A stretch of DNA of 64,000 nucleotides from Pectinophora gossypiella (GCF_024362695.1 NC_065420.1:5223420-5287419), one strand, 5' to 3'; numbered from the stretch's first letter, positions 35,662 to 46,430 are shown. Notes: generated from the letters alone by a model not told the origin. Numbers and translations: made by a program.

Positions 35662-36404
35662 ACATACATTTGCTTAACAATTCGGGGATACAAAAGTGAT
35701 GCTATGTATTATTTATTTATTTTATTTTATTTGTTTAATAATTTATTGTACACAGGATAACACAAAAAAAAAACAATATGATAACATGAGGAGAGACAAA
35801 AGCTACAACTTATTTCTAATAGAAATTTCTTCCAGTAGGCCTGGGAGATTGAAAGATAATGAGGAGAGGGCAGATAACGTGTACAAGCATACACATTAAT
35901 ATATACCTAATAATACACTAATATATTATGTTTTGTTACAAAATCAAACATAGCTCAGAAGTCATCATCGTTTCCACACAAAGGCTTCCGAATTTAAAGA
36001 GTCGCAGGCTCACAGCCCGGCCTTTTGTCACAAGCACCCATTCACAGGTATTCCCTGGCTCCATTCCAAAAGCATCCATCGACTTTCGTCATAATGCACT
36101 CTGCATATCACGTGCATAAATTTCAAATTCGGCCGTTAAATCTACTAAGGCCCCATCTCAGTATAATATGAGGGACAATTTGCTCGGACGAACAAATTGG
36201 ACGCCTTACTTAAGCATGTTAGACAGTATTACCATAATATTATTGTTATGATAATAGCCTTTCAGCGGGGTTTATGTTTCGACATGAATTGTGGGGTCCG
36301 CAATATTGTTTAGGTTGAAGCATATGACATATTCACGGAACATATTGAGTTAGGTAAAGGGTTACGATATCCCTTCCAAAATTCGAGCCTTTAATAGAAT
36401 ACAG

Positions 36405-36600
36405 AACGGCCTCCAGTGGTTGAGCGCTGGGTTCACGATCCGGATTCGAATCCGTGTGGAGTCATCACAAAAATCACGTTTTGATCCCTAATTTGGTAAG
36501 AACATTGCAGGTTTATCACCCGATTGTCCGAAACTAAGACGATCCGTGCTTCGGAGGGCACGTTAAGCAGTCGATCCCGGCTATTATTTCATCAAGTAAG
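36405..36600 (+). mobile_element. tRNA-derived SINE 5' part (GATCCCTAG family)
   Basis: GGCCTCCAGTGGTTGAGCGC, B box GGATTCGAATCCGTG, GATCCCTAATTTGGTAAG and core GAGGGCACGTTAAGC. Confidence 0.7.
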
Positions 36601-36660
36601 TAATTTTAATTTGCTTTTCACATAAGCCTTATTTAAGCTTTTAGATAAGCGTCTTACATA

Positions 36661-36755
36661 ACATAAACAGCCTATATACGTCCCACTGCTGGACACAGGC
36701 CTCCCCTCAATCAACCGGAGGGGGTATGGAGCATACTCCATCACTGCGGGTCTTA
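36661..36755 (-). repeat. LINE/SINE 3' tail (CAGCAGTGGGACGTATATAG family)
   Basis: Inverse copy: CAGCCTATATACGTCCCACT to GCATACTCCATCACTGCGGG. Confidence 0.65.
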
Positions 36756-36807
36756 TTTTTTGCAAAAAAATGTAGGTGAAAAAATGTTTTGAACAAATAA
36801 AAAAGTA

Positions 36808-36872
36808 TGTAGTCGTTACAGTGCCATGTCAGGGGCTTTTGGCGGCTCAATAGTAACTCTGACTCCGCGAAT
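36808..36872 (+). mobile_element. SINE tail fragment (GGCGGCTCAATAATAACC family)
   Basis: GTAGTCGTTACAGTGCCATG and GGCGGCTCAATAGTAACTCT. Confidence 0.6.
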
Positions 36873-37229
36873 ACTATCTACGGTAGATAAATGCTGTACG
36901 GCTATTGGTCGAAGCCGATAGACTTCACGGCACCTGCAGTAATCCACAAGTGGTCAGATAACAACTTGCAGCCACTATTCGTATTTGCAAACTAGGGGTA
37001 ACATGCGCATAGTGATCAAATTTTGTCACGGTCATTTTATTGATTTTGACGATATAATTATGTCGTTTTGTCGATTGGTGCTAAATGTGACTTACTTAGT
37101 CATGTCGTTCTGTCAAAATACGAACAAAATCACGTACCACGTATTTTAGGAAAAAAGAAAACCAACACATCGATTTCGCCAAAACGCAGAGCAAGCTTGC
37201 CCGTCGCCTATTCCATGGTTGACATTCCA

Positions 37230-37330
37230 GTGATATAACTTTGGGTAGGTAATAAAAAAAAATATAGGTGGTGTGCCGTATCGCCGTCTATAATGGACGA
37301 GCCAACTGTGTTAGTGAAAAGTGCACTTAA
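37230..37330 (+). repeat. Dispersed repeat (GAGCCAACTGTGTTAGTG family)
   Basis: GTGCCGTATCGCCGTCTATA and GAGCCAACTGTGTTAGTGAA. Related sequence at 40255-40385 (plus) and 58295-58400 (minus). Class unknown. Confidence 0.55.
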
Positions 37331-37399
37331 CATAAATTACTGCAAGTCCGGTACCCGGCTTCGAACCGAAGCTTCCCGAAATCGCATTAATACAGTTTT

Positions 37400-39100
37400 G
37401 TACTCTTTTTTCTACGTCGTTCCACATATACTTTCACTTCCTATTTTTCCAATAACAAATTATTAATATTTTTGCCTTTGATGTTGAAAGCTCATAAACA
37501 TTATTAATAACAATCGTAAAACATTTATGATCTCAAACAACCTTGAATATACAGTCAGCTCGGTAGTATAAAAACACAACATACAACCCGGATACTTCAT
37601 ACAAAAATTTAATTCTTCCCGTGAGTTGCCTTACGCCATGTATGCGAGTGAGACAGACTATCCACGCGCGCTCTCTTACTCCTAAACGGCTTACGGCTTA
37701 CATAGACTAAAGTGTCATCATTTTGTTAAAAACCGGCCACAATGCCTGAAAACCACGTGATATTATCATTCATTAAAAAATGATTTCTTGCCACTGGTTG
37801 CCTGGAAGAAATTGCTGCTTAGCAATAAAGCCGCCAGATTGTGTGTGTGTGTGTGTAAAACTTGTTTTGTTTGTTGTGTACAATAAAGTATACTATATGA
37901 GTGACTAAGTGTTACGAGAGTACCTACTGCCTTCCGACATTATCTTTACCTAAGTAATTAAAAATATGTACTTTTTGATGGTAAAATAATATTTTGCGAA
38001 TAGGTTAGTAAAGTCGGTATATTTTAATAACATTGATATGTATTGGGCGGAAGGCAAGAGAGAAACCACTGCCCTATTTTTCCCTAAAAAGTAGCATGGA
38101 GAATGCTGCACCGACCAGAGCGTGGCTCATAAATTAGTGACGTCATTATGTGTAATGAATAAAGAACGCATCATGATATTCAACATTTACCACAATTAGA
38201 TTGAAACCCCTTCATGTTATTTATTAAAGGTAACGTACAAAATGCACACACAAATATCGAGACGATTTGCGTTGAACTTAACAAAATTGGAGCGAGGAAC
38301 TCACTCTTACATTTAACTCGTTACGTTTCATTTGAAACTCATTCAAACAAACCCCAACTTTTGGAAACTCGTATAACGGAGCAACCAAGTACCTAATTGT
38401 ATTTATCCGAATAATACCGTACTTTAAATACAATAATACTTCCATAACCCTCCACGTGTTCGCTCATGTCGAGTCATTATATTTTACGATACGGTCCTAC
38501 CACTTGTTACTGCAACCGTCAAACGACAATTTTCCGCGATCTCTCCCGCGTCGCGTATTCATTTAAAAACTCATCAACGGTAACGGTTCGTTATGTTTGT
38601 CAGGGCTCCATTTGTGGTGGTTTTTAACAGTATATTGACGCAAAGTCCATTACTGTTCCGTTTAAAGATCATTACCTGAAAAAGCTGTCCATTATCGGGG
38701 GAAAACAGGCTTAAAAGGTACAAGATCGACATAATAAGAGAACATGGTAAAGATTGGTGATCGGAAAGCTCGTTACAGGGCACATGAAATGTGGTGTTGT
38801 GAGAAAATTGAAGTTTGATTGGCAAATGGCAGTTGTTAGTCGTGTTATCGTCGAGTTATTACTTTATTACAGCAAGCCTGGCATTTGAAGCCATTTACTT
38901 TTTTAAAGGCTCGCTGTTTCGTTCCGTTCTCGAACGTGGTTACATTTTTATTGATAGTACTTAATTAAGTATGTTGCACAGTGGTAAGTATGGCACAAAA
39001 GTATAGGTTGAAGTTTTTTTTTTATAATATTTATAAGGACAGAGTAACTAATTTGTTAACAATGTTTATTTTAGTTCCGTACAGAGTCCGAATAGTAAGC
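37400..39100. other. No gene recognised
   Basis: Apart from the tail at 38043 and a short (GT)n at 37842, unremarkable. 38400-38950 looks single-copy. Confidence 0.45.
38043..38133 (+). repeat. LINE 3' end (GAGCCACACTCTTGTCGGTG family), inverse copy
   Basis: GGGCGGAAGGCAAGAGAGAA to ATGCTGCACCGACCAGAGCG. It matches 17790-17885 in reverse complement. Confidence 0.6.
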
Positions 39101-39103
39101 TTC

Positions 39104-39430
39104 TTCTTCTTCTATCGAGTGGGTTGTGAGGTGGACCACCAACCTCATCAACCATGGTGTCAGGGTTACCATTGAGCCGCCAAAGGCCCCCGACATGACT
39201 CATGTAACGACTACGTACTTACATCAGTAAGTAGCAACCGGGACCAACGTCTTAACGTGCGTTGCGAAGCACGGGCCATCGTACATTTGGACAATTAGGT
39301 GATTAGCCTGTAATGTCTTGACCAAACTAGGGATCACAAAGTGATTTTGAGTTTTGTTCCCACCGGGATTCGAGTCCGGAACCTCCGGATCGTGAGCACA
39401 ACACTCAACCACTGGACCACGGAGGCCGTT
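39104..39430 (-). mobile_element. Full-length tRNA-derived SINE (GATCCCTAG family)
   Basis: Minus strand: head GGCCTCCGTGGTCCAGTGGT at the right end, B box GGACTCGAATCCCGG, GATCCCTAGTTTGGTCAAG, core, GTAAGTACGTAGTCGTTAC, and a tail at 39104. It is the best-preserved reference copy in the window. Confidence 0.8.
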
Positions 39431-39483
39431 ACGACGTAAGTTTGAATATCAGGATTTACTGTGGAGCATTGATAATTTGTGTC

Positions 39484-39668
39484 TATGCCAACCCGCGAAT
39501 GGAAAACCAGCCTAATACAGCTTAGGTGCAATAACTCCGAAACATTTCTAGGGAAAGTGGGTTTCCTCATGATATTTTCCTTCACCAATATGAATTTTAA
39601 AATCATTGGTTTGAACCCGCGACCCCACAGTGACAGTGTTCGTCCAACTGTGCTACCACGGCGCGTGA
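39484..39668 (-). mobile_element. SINE (CCAACCCGCGAAGG family), with tRNA-like head
   Basis: From GCCAACCCGCGAATGGAAAA to a minus-strand tRNA-like head with GTAGCACAGTTGGACG and B box GGTTCAAACCAAT nearby. Confidence 0.62.
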
Positions 39669-40949
39669 CTATAGCTATACAATGGAAATAGGCTGAATGT
39701 TGAATGTCAGAGGCAATTCTTCGAGACGACAGTCCGCATTTCCGGTCCCTGGGGCGGATACGAGGGGCTTGTTCCTCTCCTATCTATTGCACGGAATCAT
39801 CTTACATAACCTACTGAGTTTCAAGATATGTCGTGGAGTTGTACGCTGTATTTCTTATTGTTACTCAAACTCGGAAATATCGTTATTCAGTTGGTAACTG
39901 CTACATTTTCATCCGGCCTTAATATGCGGCAAATGTCCCATAAGTCACCTCAAAAACAAAGTTACGTTTGAATCGTATTTTTTTTATATAAGTAAGTATA
40001 TTTTTTGGACGTACATTGACCAAATTGGAGCGTGTATTCCATAGTCTCTGCTTACCCCGGTGGGAAATAGGCGTGAGTTTCTGTACGTATGTATGTATAT
40101 TTTTTGTCGAACGTCTCATCCGCCTATAACTACTGCAGATTCTCAACCTTTATAGCCGAGGAAAAGTTACTGCCGGTTACATCAATTAATCAAACCTGAA
40201 ATAAATTTTAGCTACTTTTTATAAAAAAAAAACTTATCATAACATAAGCTTACCACTATAGCCAATTGGGTTAGTCAGAGTACCCACACTTCACCGTGTT
40301 TTCTTTTAGATCAACCTGATAGGTAGTGAGCCGTGTCACCGTGTTGAGGGTCGAGCCAACTGTGTTAGTGAAAACAACTTAAGTAGATGGCTCCAAATAT
40401 AACAACACGTTTAAAAACAGTTTATTGTACACAGAACAGGATGGAAAAACAATTAGACCAACACAAGATAGACTAACGGTTCAGCTTCTTGAGAATCACC
40501 GAATAGATTTGCAGGCGGAGACCCTATCTTACTAGATATAGAGCACCGAACCTGGTATCTTAGTGGTTAAGCAACCAATAAGTCACATGTCAACCACATA
40601 CCTACATAAGCAATCCGAATACTTAATGGTGTATCAAAGGAGATTGACTATATTATATATTGCTCTAGAACAATAAGGCCGCCCAAATTGTACTGTATTC
40701 ATGTGTTATGTCTGATGGTTGAAATTTAGTTCTGTGCAATAAAGTATATTTAATTTGATTTGATTGAATTATATCTTGCTCGTTCGAAATTCACAGAAGT
40801 CACTTTTAGATATCCGAGTTATTGTTAATAGTTAGTTATGTTTTTTTTAGTTATCTTAATGATTTGCACACTATTATTTATAAAGAAAAGAGATTGTTTT
40901 TATGTTATTATATATGTGGTACAAAGATTTCTTAGTTTATTATAGAAGA

Positions 40950-41390
40950 ATGCCGTAGAAATGAGGTCTTTGCGTAGCATCTGCGGTGTGAAGTTGAGTG
41001 ATGGAGTGAGAAACAGTGTGATAAGATAGAGATGTGGTGTAAAAGACGATATAGTGACTAGGATTGAGAAGGGAATGTTAGGTTGGTTTGGACACGTTGA
41101 GCGGATGAAGGATAATAGAATTGCAAAAGCGGTATATAAAGCGAAAGTTGATGGTAGGGCTGGCAGAGGAAGACCGAGAAGGACTTACGATGATCAAATT
41201 GGAGATGTCCTTAGAAAAGGTTCAATACGATCTACTCTGAACCGGCGTGCGTGTATGAAGCGATTGATGAATGTGGAGGAAGCAAGAGAAGTGTGTCAGG
41301 ATCGAAGCAAATGGAATTCTATAGTCTCTGCTTACCCCGGTGAGAAATAGGCGTGAGTTTATGTATGTATGTATTATAGAAGTAAGTATA
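40950..41390 (+). pseudogene. C-terminal end of an RTE-like LINE reverse transcriptase ORF, plus 3' tail
   Basis: In frame from about 40959: MRSLRSICGVKLSDGVRN, an internal stop near 41027, then an open stretch to the TAG at 41348-41350 with GWFGHVERM, GRGRPRRTYDDQIGDVL, RRACMKRLMNVEEAR and CQDRSKW. This block is the usual C-terminus of lepidopteran RTE-type endonuclease/reverse transcriptases. The 3' end is GGCGTGAGTTTATG plus (TATG)n at 41351-41380. The element is 5' truncated and inactive. Confidence 0.78.
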
Positions 41391-41928
41391 TTGTGTACAA
41401 TATGTCAAAAAATCCGTAGACGAAAGCAGATAATCCGGCCTGACCAAATGTTGACTTTTCCCTTTCTTACCTTAGTTCCTTTAAGAACACACAATTAAGC
41501 CCCCTTTTATGAATTAAATTTACCAGTAATGGACATTGACATTATGCAAAAGGGAGGTACAGCCATATAATATTTTCTCCGCTGTTCATAGACCTCGTAT
41601 AAAAAATAATAATAATAATATACTCTGTAAAAAAGTGTCCGCGGCGCATCGACACTGTACAACCGATATTGACTTTATCTGAACAGCGATAACATCTTAA
41701 TTTGAGGGGATAAACTTATAGTATCTACATAACTCAATGTATACGTATCTACAACACTGTTCGGACGCTTTTTAAGAAAAACTCCTTAGCGGATGTGAGT
41801 CTATTTGGTTATAGAATGTCAGTGGCGCTGGCATAATATTTTTCTTGAAGTCATAAAAAAGGTTCGGACATAAAGAACTTTACGATGACATAGCTCCTGT
41901 TCTTATGAAGCCGAAATGACACTAAAAC

Positions 41929-42523
41929 CATAGAATAAGGAATACGTATAGAACGGCAACTCTCCGCTCCCCACCAGCGGTTGAGCTAAGTTTACCTCAC
42001 CCAAGGTCTTGTTTTAGTCCTCAATCGTAAGGTCTAATGCCCATAGACCTCACATTATGTGTGTGTACGATAACGTCAATGTGTAGTGTATGCGTAAAAA
42101 TAGCTTTTTTGTATGAAGTGTCCGGAATGTACTAAAACTGAAGTAGTTAAACAGACAAATAATAGTTTTATAGTCACTGTACGTAGTGTGTAGTGAAGAT
42201 ATTGAAATTAACACTTCACTTTAACATTGTACTGTACAATGTTTATCTTTTGAAATAAACACATGTTTTTGAACAGTCATAGATGAAATATTGCAAACAG
42301 TTTTATGGTTGTATTTTAGCATCGCCCTCATCGTCACACCCCGGACACTTCATACAACAAACCTCAATTTACACAGACACTAAACATTGACTGTATCGTA
42401 CACGCGCATCTGTGTATGTGACGTCTGACGCCCATACTATAACAAATAAAGTAAGACCGAGGACTTAGCTTAGCCGGAGCGGAGAGTTGCCGTTCTATAC
42501 GAAGTATTATTCCTTATTCTATG
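41929..42523. mobile_element. Complete 595-bp MITE (CATAGAATAAGGAAT family)
   Basis: Arms of about 190 bp (41929-42120 and 42345-42523) are inverted copies ending in CATAGAATAAGGAATA. The arm carries CTCTCCGCTCCCCACC, then a C-rich spot, ACACGCGCAT-type alternating sequence, and GAAGTGTCCGG. This complete copy defines the single-arm fragments elsewhere. Confidence 0.72.
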
Positions 42524-42724
42524 ATATCTCACGGGATAAACTTTCGTTAGTTTTTATGATCAAACCACATATAACAACTTTCTTTAATTTTAAGTTTTAA
42601 ATCTTCTCTTAAGTACACTATAAGTTAAAGATGTTCAGGTTCGGTAGATACGGAAAAACAAATACAGAGATTTAATCATCCCATTGGGAATTCCGGAAAC
42701 CAATAAATAAGATACCTACTGTTA

Positions 42725-43258
42725 GCCCAGTCATTTTAGGGGTTTCACCTCGGAATGAGAGATAATAAGCTATAAATTGGTATGGACCTTTGTTTTGTCG
42801 TTTTAAATGTTATCTCAAAAGTCACAAATGATACCGTGTCCGCGTCTTAAGATATTGAAGGTCAAAGGTCATAAAAATTGTTTTTTTGTGAATATCTCGC
42901 TTCCTATTGCTTAAATGATATTTTTACCTATAATAAAAGTTGTAGAGTATAAAATTCTCTACAATTTTCGTTTCATGTTTTTTTTGATACGATCAGCCGT
43001 TTTTGAGGTAGAGCGCGAAGAGTGCGCAGCGCACAGTTATAAATGGTCCAATGCAAGGTCAAGCGTGAGTTACGCTTATCAGTACGTGATATAAAGTCTA
43101 TTATTTATTAAATTATTATAATTATTAAACAATGGCCATTATTTATGTGCTAATTATTAATTGTTGATATTTTATTAAAATCAGTAACTTAATTATTTAT
43201 ATTTAACTATTCAACTATAATATATTATTAATTCTGGAATATATATTTTCAGTTAAAA
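42725..43258. repeat. Left terminal inverted repeat of the PIN/CXC transposon
   Basis: This arm pairs with 44428-44971 over essentially its whole length. It includes a short GC-rich palindrome around GTGCGCAGCGCAC (about 43022-43034) and an AT-rich inner third (43085-43258). Confidence 0.85.
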
Positions 43259-43339
43259 CGTCATTACATACGTTTTCTTCAAAACGTGTACATTTTTCAA
43301 CAGTATCATTATATACCTGGATATACTTGTCCTTACTCT

Positions 43340-44292
43340 ATGACCTTCTCTATTGACCTTCTCATCATCGAGACAGCTATTGCATTATCAGAACATCAAA
43401 AGACTGTCGTCATCATAGGAGAAGATATTGATTTGCTCGTAATTTTAATTGGGCGTACTCAATCACATCAACAGGAAATTTTCTTTAAAAAAGTTGGGAA
43501 AGGCAATGTTAAGACACAAATATACTCTTCCAAAAGTTTTGACCAATATCCGCGTACTAAAAAACACATTCTATTTTTACACGCATTTAGTGGCTGTGAC
43601 ACGACTTCTGCGCTGTTTAAAAAAGGAAAAAAAACTGTTACCAGAGCATTGGAGAAAATTCCCAATTTGGATAAACTGGTGGAAGTATTTCAACAAGAAA
43701 ACTGCCCGGTACAAACATTATTTGAAAATGGAGTACGCATCTTGTTGGCATTATATAATGCTCCAAAATCTGAGGACAACATTGATCATTTTCGCTACAC
43801 GCAATTCATTAAGTTAACGAAACTAAATAAACCTGTACAATTGTCAACACTTCCACCAACAAGTGTAGCAGCTCATCAACATATAAATCGCGTCTACTAC
43901 CAGATTCAAACGTGGTTAGGGAATGACTTAGAACCTCAAGAATGGGGCTGGATGCTTGAAAATGGAATCCTGGAGCCCATAAGAACGTTATTACCTCCAG
44001 CACCAACCGAACTACTAAATACAATATTTTGCAATTGCAAAAATGGTTGTGGTTCCCGCTGTGGATGTCGAAAATCAGGGCTACAATGTTCTTTAGCTTG
44101 TGCCAGTGCAATGGACAAGCTTGCCTGAACGCTGCACAATATCCAAGTAATCCCGATGAAGAAAACGCATACGATCCTGAAATTCTGGAGGGTTTGGAGA
44201 TGAATATGACCGATAATGAGGATGATGACAATGAATTGAACGTTTTCGAGCGACAACAAGAAGAAGACGACGAAGAAGATGAAGATAACTAG
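43340..44292 (+). pseudogene. PIN/FEN-like plus CXC-domain protein of the long-TIR transposon, frameshifted
   Basis: An open frame without ATG is already open at 43286; its first ATG is at 43340. Counting from 43286, residues 41-56 are hydrophobic leading into GEDIDLL, and residues 99-110 read HAFSGCDTTSAL. Spaced acidic residues plus GCDTTS resemble PIN/FEN-type nuclease folds. From residue 249 comes a cysteine array (C-x-C-x4-C-x3-C-x-C-x6-C-x3-C) like Tesmin/TSO1 CXC DNA-binding domains. That frame stops at 44128. The next frame, readable from about 44107 to the TAG at 44292, continues the cysteine pattern and ends in a Glu/Asp-rich tail. This is the signature of a single lost base near 44107. 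AATAAA follows at 44325. Known: proteins joining this GCDTTS region to a CXC array occur as multicopy uncharacterised genes in several animals. The N-terminus may be truncated or supplied by an upstream exon. Catalysis is inferred, not shown. Confidence 0.7.
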
Positions 44293-44427
44293 CTTCTATT
44301 CACAATTTTATTATAATTAAAACCAATAAAAATTCTTATGATATTTAAACTGACATTTCAACAAATGTATAGTATGGCATATTTAATGATAAATAAAGAT
44401 ATACATAAAATATATCCCCTTATTGCC

Positions 44428-44971
44428 TTTTTAACTGAAAATATATATTCCAGAATTAATAATATATTATAGTTGAATAGTTAAATATAAATAATTAAGT
44501 TACTGATTTTAATAAAATATCAACAATTAATAATTAGCACATAAATAATGGCAATTGTTTAATAATTATAATAATTTAATAAATAATAGACTTTATATCA
44601 CGTACTGATAAGCGTAACTCACGCTTGACCTTGCATTGGACCATTTATAACTGTGCGCTGCGCACTCTTCGCGCTCTACCTCAAAAACGGTTGATCGTAT
44701 CAAAAAAAACATGAAACGAAAATTGTAGAGAATTTTATACTCTACAACTTTTATTATAGGTAAAAATATCATTTAAGCAATAGAAAGCGAGATATTCACA
44801 AAAAACCAATTTTTATGACCTTTGACCTTCAATATCTTAAGACGCGGACACGGTATCATTTGTGACTTTTGAGACAACATTTAAAACGACAAAACAAAGG
44901 TCCATACCAATTTATAGCTTATTATCTCTCATTCCGAGGTTGACCCCTTTTTTTACCTAATATGACTGGGC
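44428..44971. repeat. Right terminal inverted repeat of the PIN/CXC transposon
   Basis: Reverse complement of the left arm. It carries a few extra bases next to the terminal GCCCAGTCAT, a run of T that differs between the arms, and scattered substitutions. Confidence 0.85.
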
Positions 44972-45112
44972 TATGTAGACCAAGACAGAGGTTACAATAG
45001 CATAAAATGCTGTAGTTTAACATACCTACATGGGAACCAATCACTTATTTAGGTACACATTAAACACCACAAAAAACTTTTCTACTGTCTATATTTCACT
45101 TGCAACACTTAC
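44972..45112 (-). other. Start of channel intron 2
   Basis: The 141 bp between the transposon and the exon 2 donor GTAAGT (45112-45107). It is AT-rich and shows no other feature. Confidence 0.6.
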
Positions 45113-46008
45113 CTCATCGTAAATGAAGTTGTCGATTTCCTCGAGGGGCCGGCCGTACAGTTTGGGGGGGAAAGGCTCGTACTTTCGCGGGAGGCGCGCA
45201 CCATCTTCAACACTCAAGCGCCGCCGTGGCATGAACCCGAACTCACGCACCAATTGCGCGCCGCGCGAGCCCGCGCGCCTCGCAGACTCACGCGTGAACG
45301 GCGTCACTGCCGCGCGCGGCTCCTCTTTGCCCCCTCCACCTGAAAATTATAGTGCTATTTGTATTTGTGCATATGATCCAACAGTACAGAGTCGCCTTTA
45401 GTTTATGTGGTGCATGAAAGCAAGTTTTTATACTACATGATCATTCGGCTCAATTAACATTGAGGTGAAGCAAGAAGGGCGCGTAACGCATAGAGACGTA
45501 GAGTGAGAACGGGGCGAGAATACGGCTCCGACTACATACACGTTTTGCTGACTTCTCACATGCAATTTATTTAGTGTTGACCAGTTGTAGCTGTATATTC
45601 ACTTTGAGGCATTAGGTAACCGTATTGCGATGGTGTTGCTAATGATTCTGATTATGAGCATGAGTACTAGTACGGTATTATAAACCTACCAGTATTATCC
45701 CCGGGGTAACTACATCGATGGTCAATCTCACCTCCAGCACCCGCGCCGCTGATCTCGCTCGAGAACGTGACGCCTTCGAGCGGGATGCGCAGGTCGTCGC
45801 GCCGCGGTCGCTCGCGCGCTTCATCGTCGCCCGCGACGTCGAGCGCGTCGCGCGACTGGGACGCGACGAGGGGCGCGGCCGCCTCCGGGTTGGTCGCTTC
45901 GAGGGTGCGCACGATCTCGCCGAGGAGCCGCGAGCCGTCGATCTCCTCGCCCGGCGAACTGAGCGGCGCCGGCGGCGGGAACGAGAGCCGCCGTTCGTCC
46001 TCCTCCAT
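45113..46008 (-). CDS. NaCP60E: 5' end of voltage-gated sodium/cation channel gene (NaCP60E/DSC1-like), two exons, partial
   Basis: Seen: exon 1 runs 46008 to 45732 (277 nt, 92 codons plus one base) and ends in GAG|GTGAGA. Exon 2 runs 45339 to 45113 (227 nt), preceded by a pyrimidine-rich stretch ending TTTTCAG and closed by GAG|GTAAGT. The one leftover base plus 227 nt gives exactly 76 codons with no stop, so the reading frame carries across the junction. The start is the first ATG in frame, in a good context (purine at -3, G at +4). Residues 1-92 are acidic, Pro/Ala-rich and low complexity. Exon 2 holds PFTRES, the hallmark of the cytoplasmic N-terminus of insect and vertebrate Nav channels, and then YEPFPPKLYGRPLEEIDNF, the block just before segment S1. 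Known: NaCP60E/DSC1 channels are four-repeat membrane channels of excitable cells. The last block fits my recollection of NaCP60E better than para, but that choice is moderate. Inference: transmembrane exons lie further left, outside what I could recognise. The exons are strongly CpG- and GC-rich against their AT-rich surroundings. Confidence 0.72.
45340..45731 (-). other. Intron 1 of the channel gene
   Basis: A 392-bp AT-richer stretch bounded on the minus strand by GTGAGA at 45731 and CAG at 45342-45340. It is a phase-1 intron. No repeat is recognised inside it, which is unusual for this window. Confidence 0.72.
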
Positions 46009-46080
46009 GCCGCGGCTACGTGCCCCGCATCGCCCACACACACTCACACACACTGTTCACGCGGCGCCATGCCCGTAAGT
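46009..46080 (-). promoter_or_regulatory. Putative 5' UTR of the channel gene with two upstream ORFs
   Basis: Reading the minus strand toward the channel ATG at 46008, there are two upstream ATGs. The one at 46070 opens a 9-codon frame closed by TGA ending at 46044. The one at 46030 opens a 5-codon frame closed by TAG ending at 46016. Neither is in frame with the channel start and both end before it. A GT/CA-rich patch lies between them. The transcription start cannot be placed from sequence, and a further 5' non-coding exon is possible. Translational repression by the short ORFs is inference. Confidence 0.4.
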
Positions 46081-46321
46081 TACTGCCACCTGCAACAATA
46101 CAACGGTACACGTCAGGAAGTGTACAGCTATGGTGACAGTTTTCTATATGAGGTATATTTGTAGACCACAGACGCATCTGCAAAGGCCTTTGTAAATATT
46201 GTAAATTTCAATTTGCTACGTCATCAAAAGCTACCAGTTGATTGATTGACGTGCGGGTGGGATCATAGGAGACGACGAATTTTGTACTGTACGGGCTTTG
46301 ACAACCGTTTCCATAATTCAA

Positions 46322-46430
46322 TAAAAAGTCACATTGAAGGAAGTCATCTAAAAAGCAACATACAAGTAAGGCCGCAATGTCAAAGAGCAATATTGCTTTG
46401 TTAGATTGCTTCAAAGTTGTCTTTTAAACC
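46322..46430. mobile_element. Diverged fold-back MITE of the same family
   Basis: AAAAGTCACATTGAAGGAAG and ATGTCAAAGAGCAATATTGC, with the inverse right end GATTGCTTCAAAGTTGTC. Confidence 0.5.

Larger units (their letters stand above)
42725..44971 (+). mobile_element. 2247-bp DNA transposon with long terminal inverted repeats and a PIN/CXC gene
   Basis: Both termini read GCCCAGTCAT inward and are followed by matching arms. The left arm is 42725-43258 and the right arm about 44428-44971, with few mismatches apart from an 8-base length difference near the tips. The element is flanked by TA on each side (42723-42724 and 44972-44973), which fits a TA target duplication. A unique core of about 1170 bp carries one gene in plus orientation. 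Each arm carries a TATAAAT box (43038-43044 on the left) and, next to the core, a TTTTCAG that could act as a splice acceptor. The nearly identical arms suggest a fairly recent insertion. No DDE transposase is visible, so the mobilising enzyme is unknown. It sits 141 bp downstream of a channel exon donor site, inside the intron. Confidence 0.85.

Noticed and set aside
43468..44259. Minus-strand open frames opposite the transposon gene
   Set aside because: They lack domains. The plus frame carries the GCDTTS and cysteine motifs and a downstream AATAAA.
1..45112. Search for further exons of the channel (S1 segment onward) on the minus strand
   Set aside because: No stretch recognised by eye encodes the conserved transmembrane blocks. 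Short exons may have been missed, so absence is not claimed.
45678..46164. Long arginine- or alanine-rich open frames on both strands over the GC-rich exon
   Set aside because: They are shadows of channel exon 1 caused by high GC. Only the minus frame with the ATG at 46008 joins a splice donor and continues in frame into exon 2.
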